Below are positions 1-6,413 of a DNA stretch of 15,664 nt, piece after piece. The stretch is from Microcystis sp. T1-4 (GTDB lineage Bacteria > Cyanobacteriota > Cyanobacteriia > Cyanobacteriales > Microcystaceae). The notes under the pieces were generated by a model. That model did not search any database, was not told the origin of the DNA, and saw only the letters and a list, made by a program, of their open reading frames with translations. Where the stretch lies: the NCBI RefSeq assembly GCF_000297435.1, contig NZ_CAIP01000199.1:1-15664 (forward strand), in the 5' to 3' direction. Each line of letters starts with the position of its first letter. Within the stretch, counting starts at the first letter, position 1. A program made the position numbers and the translations under genes.

Positions 1-81
1 CCAAAATTCTTAAAAACCTGACCATTAGCAACAATTCAGGCAACAAACCAGGCAAACACGGTTGCATTTTTTTCTCTGATA

Positions 82-87
82 TATAAT
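82..87 (+). promoter_or_regulatory. Putative -10 box of the RTX gene
   Basis: A perfect TATAAT hexamer lies 58 bases upstream of the chosen start codon. No good -35 box stands 16-18 bases before it; the nearest TTGCAT, at 62-67, is only 14 bases away. Transcription from here would begin near 94, after the in-frame ATG at 86, which supports ATG 146 as the real start. Confidence 0.4.
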
Positions 88-145
88 GATCGGGGAGGGA
101 CTGTCAAACTCTTCAAGTTCAAACACATCATTCAAAGAAAAAACT

Positions 146-1882
146 ATGCCCACTGTTACTATAGACTTCTCTGCCCTAGCTGGTGTTAATTTCACTCCTG
201 CTGTTACTGGTGTATCAGCAACAGTTGCCCAGTTCTTGAACACCTTTACTGATACCCCTATTTCTATATCGACAACAGACGCTGGTGACTATAATCTCAC
301 GTCCATTGGCGTTTTCAATGACGGCGATTCGGTTTGGAGATTATTCAACGGAACGACCAGTGCTGTTAGCGCAACCCTTGTTGGGAACGATTTCCCCTTT
401 ACTACGACCCTTAACCTGCCAGCAGATACCAATACCTTTGTTAGATCTATGGTTGGCGGCACTCATATACTAACCGTCGGCACTAATTCCTACCCGAAAG
501 CGGCAGGTACGCAACAAATAAATTTGGGCGCACCACCATCACCCTCTGGCCAAACTACGATCGCACCACTCCTAAACACCGATTCCTATTTTATTACAGG
601 TAGTGGGTCTGCCGATACCCTAAGCGGCAGCAACCAAGCCGATACCCTAGTTGGCGGCAATGGCAACGATAGCCTAGATGGTGGCCAAGGAAACGATAGC
701 CTAATTGGTGGCGCGGGAGTCGATACCTTCAACGTCGCCGCCGGCACCGACACCATTTCCGATCTTGGAAACGGTGTCGACATCCTGCTTGTCGCCGCTG
801 GTGCCACGGCGAATGCCACGGCGGTAGCAGCCTGGACCGCCACTGCATCGACCAGCAACTCAGGCACTGCATCGGTCACGGCGAGCGGCTTTAACATCAA
901 CGTTGCTTCAGCGACTGGTACATCGGGATGGACGCTCACCAATAGCGGAAATGCCACTGCTGTCACCCTGACCGGCTCCGCTAACGCAGACACTCTCATT
1001 GGTGGAACTGGTGCCGATACCCTAGTTGGTGGCAATGGCAACGATAGCCTAACTGGTGGCGCGGGAGTCGATACCTTCAACGTCGCCGCCGGCACCGACA
1101 CCATTTCCGATCTTGGAAACGGCACCGACATCCTGCTTGTCGCCGCTGGTGCCACGGCGAATGCCACGGCGGTAGCAGCCTGGACCGCCACTGCATCGAC
1201 CAGCAACTCAGGCACTGCATCGGTCACGGCGAGCGGCTTTAACATCAACGTTGCTTCAGCGACTGGTACATCGGGATGGACGCTCACCAATAGCGGAAAT
1301 GCCACTGCTGTCACCCTGACCGGCGGCGGCCAAGCCGATACCCTAATCGGTGGTACTGGCAACGATACCCTAATTGGTAACGCTGGCGCCGATAGCCTAA
1401 CTGGTGGAGGGGGAAACGATAGCCTAAGTGGTGGAACTGGCAACGATACCCTAATTGGTGGCGCAGGGACCGATACCCTAATTGGTGCAGCTGGCAACGA
1501 TACCTTTGTATTTACCAATCAAGACACTGACTCAATAACATCCTTTTCTGTCTCTAGCGCTGTTAATGGGACCGATGTCTTTGCAATTACCTCTAGTGCT
1601 TACACAGGCGCTCCAGCAGCAGGTACGACGGCAGTTATTGATTTGACGCCTTCAAACGGCGAGGCTAACAATGTTATTTTTGTTGGTCTTCTGGCTACTA
1701 TTCAAACGGTTACCTCTGGTTCTGCTCGTTTTGCCTTAGCCACCAATGCCGGTGCAAGGCAGTTCTTGTATGACGCTGATGGTAACTGGTCAGGGTCATC
1801 TGATCGGGTTGTCATTGCAACAATTGGTGGCACTAACTCGCTTACAACCGGTTTAACTGCTGCTAACTTCGCCTTCATTTAA
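146..1882 (+). CDS. RTX (beta-roll) calcium-binding surface/secreted protein with C-terminal bluetail-like domain
   Basis: A 578-residue acidic, Ser/Thr/Gly/Asp-rich protein without Cys and without an N-terminal signal peptide, as is usual for type I secreted RTX proteins. Residues 1-145 are an unrecognised beta-rich head. RTX nonapeptides of the GGxGxDxLx type occupy about 150-195, 277-308 and 392-455 and should form Ca2+-binding parallel beta-rolls. Between them lie two nearly identical non-RTX modules (within 188-277 and 304-393). The last ~120 residues, with FLYDADGNWSG and ending TAANFAFI, match my memory of the cyanobacterial bluetail C-terminal domain of putative surface proteins. I chose ATG 146 over ATG 86 because 86 overlaps the likely -10 box; neither has a strong ribosome binding site. 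No secretion genes are nearby. Substrate and role (adhesion, S-layer-like coat) are unknown. Confidence 0.85.
   Translation: MPTVTIDFSALAGVNFTPAVTGVSATVAQFLNTFTDTPISISTTDAGDYNLTSIGVFNDGDSVWRLFNGTTSAVSATLVGNDFPFTTTLNLPADTNTFVRSMVGGTHILTVGTNSYPKAAGTQQINLGAPPSPSGQTTIAPLLNTDSYFITGSGSADTLSGSNQADTLVGGNGNDSLDGGQGNDSLIGGAGVDTFNVAAGTDTISDLGNGVDILLVAAGATANATAVAAWTATASTSNSGTASVTASGFNINVASATGTSGWTLTNSGNATAVTLTGSANADTLIGGTGADTLVGGNGNDSLTGGAGVDTFNVAAGTDTISDLGNGTDILLVAAGATANATAVAAWTATASTSNSGTASVTASGFNINVASATGTSGWTLTNSGNATAVTLTGGGQADTLIGGTGNDTLIGNAGADSLTGGGGNDSLSGGTGNDTLIGGAGTDTLIGAAGNDTFVFTNQDTDSITSFSVSSAVNGTDVFAITSSAYTGAPAAGTTAVIDLTPSNGEANNVIFVGLLATIQTVTSGSARFALATNAGARQFLYDADGNWSGSSDRVVIATIGGTNSLTTGLTAANFAFI
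707..1324 (+). repeat. Intragenic 348-bp-period direct duplication in the RTX gene
   Basis: Bases 707-976 recur at 1055-1324, an offset of 348 bases or exactly 116 codons. The two 270-base copies differ at only three adjacent-region bases (gtgtc against gcacc), changing one residue: NGVD to NGTD. Similarity continues upstream, into GATACCCTAGTTGG-type RTX repeats. The near-identity includes silent positions, so the duplication or gene conversion is recent. Confidence 0.95.
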
Positions 1883-1908
1883 TTTCCTTATTTGAATACA
1901 CAGATACT

Positions 1909-1941
1909 GGGTGTATTAGCTAGGGCTAAGACACCCTTATT
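1909..1941 (+). terminator. Probable terminator of the RTX gene
   Basis: GGGTGT (1909-1914) pairs with ACACCC (1931-1936) and TTAGC (1916-1920) with GCTAA (1925-1929). This gives an 11-bp stem with one A/G mismatch and a 4-base loop, followed by TTATT. It begins 27 bases after the stop codon. A second perfect stem, AATACAC/GTGTATT (1895-1901 with 1911-1917), shares bases with it, so the two hairpins exclude each other. Confidence 0.6.
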
Positions 1942-1988
1942 ACTGTGAACCATTTAAATTGTTAGTTGAGATGAGGCAAGAGGCAAGA

Positions 1989-2007
1989 CCCCCCGATGTC
2001 GGGGGGG
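1989..2007. repeat. G/C-rich palindrome (REP-like)
   Basis: CCCCCCGA and TCGGGGGG form a very stable hairpin with a 2-base gap, effectively 7 bp plus a 4-base loop, followed by another run of G. There is no T-run on either side, so it looks more like a dispersed palindromic element than a factor-independent terminator. The rest of 1940-2040 shows nothing coding. Confidence 0.5.
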
Positions 2008-2043
2008 TTGGGGGGATTCCACTAATCTTAAGGATAGACGGTT

Positions 2044-2068
2044 AAAATGGGTCTGAGCTTCAGAGCCA
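2044..2068 (-). terminator. Probable terminator of the PBP gene, displaced by a MITE
   Basis: On the minus strand TGG-C-TCTGA, loop AGC, TCAGA-C-CCA forms an 8-of-9 bp stem directly followed by TTTTAA. It is the only terminator-like structure after the PBP gene. It lies about 140 bases beyond the stop codon, with the MITE at 2077-2211 filling almost all of that gap. Confidence 0.5.
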
Positions 2069-2076
2069 TTGGCATT

Positions 2077-2211
2077 AGGGACTTGCGTGGGAATAATATC
2101 CCAATCGATCGGAGGGCGCAAGCTTTGCGCCCCTACAGTAACGGATTTTGTCCACAATGTAGGGGCGAACTGCGTTCGCCCAAAAGGTACATTATCAAAG
2201 CGCAAGTCCCT
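2077..2211. mobile_element. 135-bp MITE, copy 1
   Basis: A non-coding element with perfect 11-bp terminal inverted repeats (AGGGACTTGCG and CGCAAGTCCCT) and weaker pairing for about 15 more bases. Inside are three hairpins: GGGCGCAA/TTGCGCCC, CCCCTACA/TGTAGGGG and GGGCGAAC/GTTCGCCC. A near-identical copy of the same length lies at 6082-6216. TA dinucleotides near the ends suggest a TA target duplication as for IS630/Tc1-mariner relatives, but the exact boundaries are ambiguous by one base. The right end touches the stop codon of the PBP gene. It holds no transposase, so it would need one in trans. Confidence 0.85.
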
Positions 2212-4463
2212 TAGTTTTCTGTGGTGATTAACTGACGGTGATAATCGCCCCATAACTTTGCTGCCTGTTGACTACTGCCGGAAGTGGGAGAATTGTTATC
2301 ATTCCCTAACCAAATACCTGTCACCCAGTCGCGACGGGGAAGATAACCGATAAACCAGAGATCCACATAATTATTAGTAGTTCCCGTTTTACCCGCTTCT
2401 CCCATGCCAACACTAGCAGCACCTCCCGTACCATTAGTTATCACCCCCCGCAAGAGGCTATTCATCGTTTCGGCGGTTTTAGGGGAGATTACCTGCTGAT
2501 TTCTCTCGCTATCCTCGCCATAGTCATAAATAACCCGACAGGTACTCAAATCCTCCACATTTTCACAGTCGGAAGCGTCGAGAATGCGTTTAATGGCGTG
2601 GGGACGATTCCAGCGCCCACCATGGTCAAAAACCCCATAAGCGCCAGTCATTTCCAAGACATTTACCTCGCTTTGCCCTAAAATTAGCCCCGGTACAGGA
2701 TTTAAAGGTGATTTCACCCCCAAACGTTCCGCCACATTGACCACATTACTTAATCCTGCCTCGCGAGCAATGCGAAGGGCGACGCTATTTTCCGATTGCG
2801 CTAAACCTTGAAACATATTGACCCCCCCGCTACTGCGTTCACAGGGAGAATAGGCCTGTCCTTGCCAAGAGAGTCCCGCGCAGGTATAGATTTTATAGGG
2901 CGATATTCCCTTTTCCAGGGCGGCAGCATAAGCAAATACCTTAAAAGTGGAACCGGGTTGACGTTTAGCTTGGATAGCGCGGTTAAATTGGCTTTTTTGA
3001 TAATCAACTCCCCCGACTAAAGCGAGAATTTCCCCGGTTTGACTGTTTAAAGTAACTAAAGCCCCTTGGGAGTATCGATAGCGGGGTCCTTGCTTTAGGA
3101 CATTATTTTTTAAACTTTTTTCTGCGATCGCCTGTAGCCGGCGGTCTAAACTGGTTTCAACAATAAAATTGCCCTCTTTGGCCACTTCCTCTCCTAAAAG
3201 GTCCTGTAATTCCTCGAAAACGTAACTATAAAAATATGGTGCAATCGTACTAGATAGGGATTTTTTGGCTTGGGGACTGATTTCAATGCGAGATCTGCGG
3301 GCGCTGGCCGCCGCTTCCGGGGAAATCATCCTTAATTGGGCCATGCGATCGATGACACGATTGCGTAATTGTACGGAAGTGTCATAATCTTGAATGGGAT
3401 TAAATCGATTCGGGGCGGGTAACATAGCCACAAGGGTGGCAGCCTCGGAGATATCTAAATCTCTAGCGGATTTATCAAAATAAAAGCGGGCCGCGTCTTC
3501 AAAACCGTAGCCGGCCAAACCGAGATAAACTCGATTGAGATAGGTTTTGAGAATTGTATCCTTACTATACACCGCTTCTAATTGTAAAGCGACCACAGCC
3601 TCCCGGAGTTTGCGATCGGCAGTATTTTGGCGACCGACTTCGGGGAATAAACTACGGGCCAACTGTTGAGTCAGGGTACTGGCCCCTTGACGAATGCCCC
3701 GACCTTGCCAATTAATCATAACAGCCCGGACAATCCCCAAAGGATCAACGCCAAAATGCCAGTAAAAACGACTATCTTCGGAAGCGACAACCGCCTTGGG
3801 CAAATAGGGTGAAAAATCCCCCAGATTATCTAATTCTTGGTGAGTTTCCTGTCGAATGGGATTGAGGGGAGTTTGACCATCCCTAGCATAGACGACCACC
3901 GGACCTCTCACCCCGGAAGGGAGTGGATAAACATTAACTTTGCGACTTTCCCAGATAACCGCTAAAACTAATAAACCGAAAATACCCCCCGCACCATAGA
4001 AACCATAGCGCAAAAGTCGCACCCACAGAGGAGGGGGACAGTAATAGGAGATGGTGACACAATTGGCTAAGTCTGGAGGGGCCAGGGTAAAGGTATCACC
4101 ATGACGCAGGGAAACGCTTTTCAGACGACGTTTACCCATATAAACCCCGTTAGTGGAGTTTTCATCTGTGAGCAGGAAATTATGGGGATTTTTCGGGTCA
4201 CGCTGTAGGGAACAATGAATCTGACTGACCACGGTATTACGGATAGTAATATCACAGGAACTGGAACTGCGGCCTAACAAATAGCGATCGCCAATAAGGG
4301 GATATTTGCTTTCCCCGCTGCCATTCTCGTTTTTAAGGCGTAATTCGGGAACTCTAGCCCCTTTTTTGAGATTTACCGCCTGAAAATTCACCTTTCCTTG
4401 CAATTTCTGCACGGCAACGGTGACAAGTTGACTAATTTGGGTTTTCGGCGACTGGTTAGACAT
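2211..4463 (-). CDS. FHA domain-containing class A penicillin-binding protein (PBP1A-type)
   Basis: A bifunctional peptidoglycan synthase of 750 residues that polymerises lipid II and cross-links stem peptides at the outer face of the inner membrane. The cytoplasmic N-terminus holds an FHA phosphothreonine-binding domain at about 55-140, with the GRS, SxxH (S80, H83) and NSTNG signatures. One membrane span follows at about 147-170. The GT51 transglycosylase (about 205-385) has EDSRFYWHFGVD with catalytic Glu229 and GASTLTQQLARSL. The transpeptidase (about 460-740) has all three motifs: STFK (Ser505), SEN (557-559) and KTG (692-694). The FHA domain may link wall synthesis to Ser/Thr kinase signalling; that is inference. 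It starts at ATG with a weak ribosome site. Its TAA stop is completed by the adjacent MITE. FHA-PBP fusions are known in cyanobacteria. Which mrcA/ponA paralogue it is cannot be decided here. Confidence 0.95.
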   Translation of the reverse strand: MSNQSPKTQISQLVTVAVQKLQGKVNFQAVNLKKGARVPELRLKNENGSGESKYPLIGDRYLLGRSSSSCDITIRNTVVSQIHCSLQRDPKNPHNFLLTDENSTNGVYMGKRRLKSVSLRHGDTFTLAPPDLANCVTISYYCPPPLWVRLLRYGFYGAGGIFGLLVLAVIWESRKVNVYPLPSGVRGPVVVYARDGQTPLNPIRQETHQELDNLGDFSPYLPKAVVASEDSRFYWHFGVDPLGIVRAVMINWQGRGIRQGASTLTQQLARSLFPEVGRQNTADRKLREAVVALQLEAVYSKDTILKTYLNRVYLGLAGYGFEDAARFYFDKSARDLDISEAATLVAMLPAPNRFNPIQDYDTSVQLRNRVIDRMAQLRMISPEAAASARRSRIEISPQAKKSLSSTIAPYFYSYVFEELQDLLGEEVAKEGNFIVETSLDRRLQAIAEKSLKNNVLKQGPRYRYSQGALVTLNSQTGEILALVGGVDYQKSQFNRAIQAKRQPGSTFKVFAYAAALEKGISPYKIYTCAGLSWQGQAYSPCERSSGGVNMFQGLAQSENSVALRIAREAGLSNVVNVAERLGVKSPLNPVPGLILGQSEVNVLEMTGAYGVFDHGGRWNRPHAIKRILDASDCENVEDLSTCRVIYDYGEDSERNQQVISPKTAETMNSLLRGVITNGTGGAASVGMGEAGKTGTTNNYVDLWFIGYLPRRDWVTGIWLGNDNNSPTSGSSQQAAKLWGDYHRQLITTEN

Positions 4464-4489
4464 AGTTTTTATCAGTTATCAGCTTCTGG

Positions 4490-4712
4490 AGGCAACAGGG
4501 GAAGTGGGGGAATGGGGTAGTGGGGGAATGGGGTTGTGGGGGAATGGGGTAGTGGCAAGTGGGGGAATGGGGAATTTCAACTAAAACCCCAACACCCTAA
4601 CACCCCCCGCAACGCGCACGCAGTGACCACCCTAACACCCCATCACCCCAACACCCTAAAACCCTAACACCCTAAAACCCTAACACCCTAAAACCCTAAC
4701 ACCCCAATTCAC
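4490..4712. repeat. Bidirectional G-quadruplex-prone simple repeats between ilvH and the PBP gene
   Basis: Bases 4498-4572 on the plus strand are a run of GGGG/GGGGG tracts separated by AAT or TAGT-like spacers. Bases 4585-4712 are the opposite: CCCTAA and CACCCTAAAA units, which read on the minus strand as telomere-like TTAGGG/TTTTAGGG. Each half has well over four G-runs, so each could fold a G-quadruplex, one on each strand. No gene or promoter was recognised in 4464-4723. The minus-strand G-rich half would be transcribed downstream of ilvH. Confidence 0.8.
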
Positions 4713-4723
4713 TCCCAATATCC

Positions 4724-5248
4724 CTAAATTGCCATTTTAGCCTCTAAAGCTTTCAGGTATTCCGTATTGACTCCCGACTCGCGAATCAGAGCAATTTTAC
4801 CGGTACGGGCCACCTCGCGAACGCCAAATTTATTCAGCATTTGCATAATCGCCACCATTTTACCCGGATCCCCCACCACTTCGATGGTCAGGGTTTCCTC
4901 GGAAATATCCACAATTCGCGCCCGGAATACCTGCGCTAATTCGATCACTTCGGCCCGGCGCTCGGCGGTAGCATTAACTTTAATCAGCATTAATTCCCTT
5001 TCCACACAAGGGGTTTGGGTGATATCCTGCACCTTGAGGACGTTAATTAACTTGTAAAGTTGTTTGGTTAACTGTTCGATACTGTCCTCGTCTCCTGGTA
5101 CTACCATCGTAATCCGAGAAACTCCCATCTGTTCGGCAGGACCCACGGCCAGACTTTCAATATTAAAGCCCCGACGGGCAAACAATCCAGCAATACGGGT
5201 TAAGACTCCTGCTTCATCTTCAACTAATACGGATAATGTGTGTTTCAT
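4724..5248 (-). CDS. ilvH: Acetolactate synthase small (regulatory) subunit
   Basis: A 174-residue regulatory subunit of acetohydroxyacid synthase, the first common step of valine, leucine and isoleucine synthesis. It raises activity of the catalytic subunit and makes it valine-sensitive. Residues 2-78 form the ACT domain (HTLSVLVEDEAGVLTRIAGL, then RGFNIESLAVG). Residues about 84-158 form the conserved C-terminal ALS small-subunit domain (ELMLIKVNA, VVGDPGKM). Length is typical for cyanobacteria. The catalytic ilvB is not adjacent, also common in this phylum. The ATG is fixed by homology, as the ACT domain begins at residue 4; no clear Shine-Dalgarno is seen. The gene stands alone between repeat-filled spacers. 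Confidence 0.97.
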   Translation of the reverse strand: MKHTLSVLVEDEAGVLTRIAGLFARRGFNIESLAVGPAEQMGVSRITMVVPGDEDSIEQLTKQLYKLINVLKVQDITQTPCVERELMLIKVNATAERRAEVIELAQVFRARIVDISEETLTIEVVGDPGKMVAIMQMLNKFGVREVARTGKIALIRESGVNTEYLKALEAKMAI

Positions 5249-5360
5249 GGCGATCTATCTACACAACCTAGATTTCCCCATTGTAAGACAGGAGGCAAGG
5301 CCACAACAGTTTGTCTTCTCGGAGGGATTTGGGTAGGAAGGAACCTCTACTCTGTCCTGG

Positions 5361-5380
5361 CCCTGAGCTACGTCGAAGGG
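5361..5380. repeat. REP-like palindrome just after the LapA-type gene
   Basis: CCCTGAGCTACGTCGAAGGG is an imperfect palindrome resembling the widespread dispersed CCTTCGAC...GCTCAGG type of repetitive element. It lies 4 bases beyond the stop codon of the minus-strand gene at 5385. A single copy is visible here, so assignment rests on recognition of the motif. Confidence 0.4.
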
Positions 5381-5384
5381 AAAG

Positions 5385-5999
5385 TTAAATCCAATCCTCG
5401 TCATCCCCTTTGTTTACCTCCCGATCTTGGTTTTGATCCTGGGCGGGGGGCGTAATAATCCGATAATTGACATCGTACACTTGATCGGCCTTTTCCCCGC
5501 GAGTCTGTTTGGCTGTGCGGTAACTATAAGAATAAACCGTGCCAGTTTTAGAACTGTCACTTGGAGGCTTGACAAAATTTGCTTTTTCCTCATCGGCAAG
5601 CCTAGGCGAGAATTCTTCCCGATCCTGAATGGTGGTCGGTTGTTCGGGGGGTGGATCAAAATTCCAATCATCACCGCTCTCTCTTTCCCAATCGTTACCC
5701 CGTGCAGAAGCAGCAGTATCTTGAATATAGCTAGGTCGGGGAGATGGGGGTGGGACTGTAGGATTATTCGCTATACGAGGGGAGGCTTTTGGGGCAGCCA
5801 AAGGACGACCAAAACTATAGAGAAATTGCAGGGTTAAACCACTGATAATTCCCGCTAGGGTGAAAAGTAACACCCAGACCGCTAGGGGCAGTTTTACCGT
5901 CATCATACCGCCAAAAAAGACCAAAGTGATCACCGTCAGATTCTGCCAGATCAGTAATCCGCCTACAGCGATCGCAAATAAGACCATTATCCAGCCCAT
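5385..5999 (-). CDS. LapA-domain (DUF1049-like) membrane protein with cyanobacterial acidic tail
   Basis: A 204-residue protein with two membrane helices (about 4-20 and 38-62) joined by a short polar turn; both termini are probably cytoplasmic. The helical hairpin resembles the LapA family, named for lipopolysaccharide assembly in E. coli; that role should not be transferred here. Residues 70-150 are Pro/Ser/Asp-rich and likely disordered. The C-terminal part has two related short motifs, VYSYSYR (155-161) and VYDVNYR (174-180), and ends in an acidic DDEDWI. I recall such a tail in cyanobacterial orthologues, which argues that it is functional. An excellent ribosome binding site (GGGAGGT) fixes the ATG. 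It appears to be a single-gene transcription unit. Confidence 0.75.
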   Translation of the reverse strand: MGWIMVLFAIAVGGLLIWQNLTVITLVFFGGMMTVKLPLAVWVLLFTLAGIISGLTLQFLYSFGRPLAAPKASPRIANNPTVPPPSPRPSYIQDTAASARGNDWERESGDDWNFDPPPEQPTTIQDREEFSPRLADEEKANFVKPPSDSSKTGTVYSYSYRTAKQTRGEKADQVYDVNYRIITPPAQDQNQDREVNKGDDEDWI

Positions 6000-6003
6000 T
6001 TTT

Positions 6004-6010
6004 ACCTCCC
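6004..6010 (-). promoter_or_regulatory. Strong Shine-Dalgarno of the LapA-type gene
   Basis: GGGAGGT on the minus strand, 4 bases before the ATG at 5999, with the AGGAGG-like core well placed. It is the best ribosome site in the window and fixes the start. Confidence 0.8.
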
Positions 6011-6016
6011 TTGATT

Positions 6017-6068
6017 CAGTGATCAGTAAACAGTGATCAGTAAACAGTGATCAGTAAACAGTGATCAG
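6017..6068. repeat. 14-bp tandem repeat (CAGTGATCAGTAAA) x3.7
   Basis: Three perfect contiguous copies at 6017, 6031 and 6045 plus 10 bases of a fourth, each made of two related heptamers. It lies upstream of the LapA-type gene. It is complementary in sense to the ACTGATA-type array at 6379-6413, so the two arrays flank the MITEs as an interrupted inverted repeat. Confidence 0.9.
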
Positions 6069-6081
6069 TGATCAATCACTA

Positions 6082-6216
6082 AGGGACTTGCGTGGGAATA
6101 ATATCCCAATCGATCGGAGGGCGCAAGCTTTGCACCCCTACAGTAACGGATTTTGTCCACAATGTAGGGGCGAACTGCATTCGCCCAAAAGGTACATTAT
6201 CAAAGCGCAGGTCCCT
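6082..6216. mobile_element. 135-bp MITE, copy 2
   Basis: Same length and orientation as the copy at 2077-2211, with only a few substitutions. Three break symmetry: one G to A in the right terminal repeat (CGCAGGTCCCT), and one in each of two internal hairpins (TTGCACCC, CATTCGCCC). TA occurs at both outer ends. The lost symmetry suggests this copy is slightly more decayed than copy 1. Confidence 0.85.
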
Positions 6217-6233
6217 AACCACTAACTAACCAC

Positions 6234-6357
6234 GGGAGCATCTCACCTTTGTAACCCCTAAATCAGGTTTTTATGTCAAGCTATTTTGAAAGTCTTGCTA
6301 GAAACCAGTTTTATGGATAAGTATAATTACTCACTTGCATAAATGAGATGCTTTCCC
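6234..6357. mobile_element. Second MITE-like element or IS remnant (124 bp)
   Basis: GGGAGCATCTCA at 6234-6245 faces TGAGATGCTTTCCC at 6344-6357. They are terminal inverted repeats that differ only by two extra bases in the right copy. The A/T-rich interior has no reading frame. A similar GGGAGCAT occurs at 15653-15660 at the window edge. Elsewhere in 6000-6410 I see only the 14-mer array, the 135-bp MITE and a heptamer array. Confidence 0.55.
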
Positions 6358-6378
6358 ACTAACCACTGTCCACTATCC

Positions 6379-6413
6379 ACTGACAACTGATAACTGATCA
6401 CTGATAACTGTCA
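6379..6413. repeat. Heptamer array overlapping the ubiX stop codon
   Basis: Five contiguous heptamers: ACTGACA, ACTGATA, ACTGATC, ACTGATA and ACTGTCA. The last three bases of the array (6411-6413) are the TGA stop codon of ubiX on the minus strand. It is the inverted counterpart of the array at 6017-6068. Confidence 0.85.

Noticed and set aside
86..145. Longer RTX protein from ATG 86
   Set aside because: The ATG overlaps a perfect TATAAT, lacks a ribosome site, and the added 20 residues (Ser/Asn-rich) look like untranslated sequence.
586..1518. 310-residue antisense frame opposite the RTX gene
   Set aside because: It is Pro/Val/Ser-repetitive and mirrors the RTX repeats in reverse. The biased codons of the sense strand keep this frame open; it has no ribosome site or family.
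1954..2253. 99-residue minus-strand frame across the MITE
   Set aside because: It is composed of MITE and palindrome sequence plus the out-of-frame end of the PBP gene.
4585..4712. True telomere or chromosome end
   Set aside because: The telomere-like units are internal, flanked by genes on both sides, and mixed with other C-rich units.
5249..5330. Promoter of ilvH
   Set aside because: TACAAT-like and TTGTGG-like hexamers occur, but at wrong spacing; not strong enough to report.
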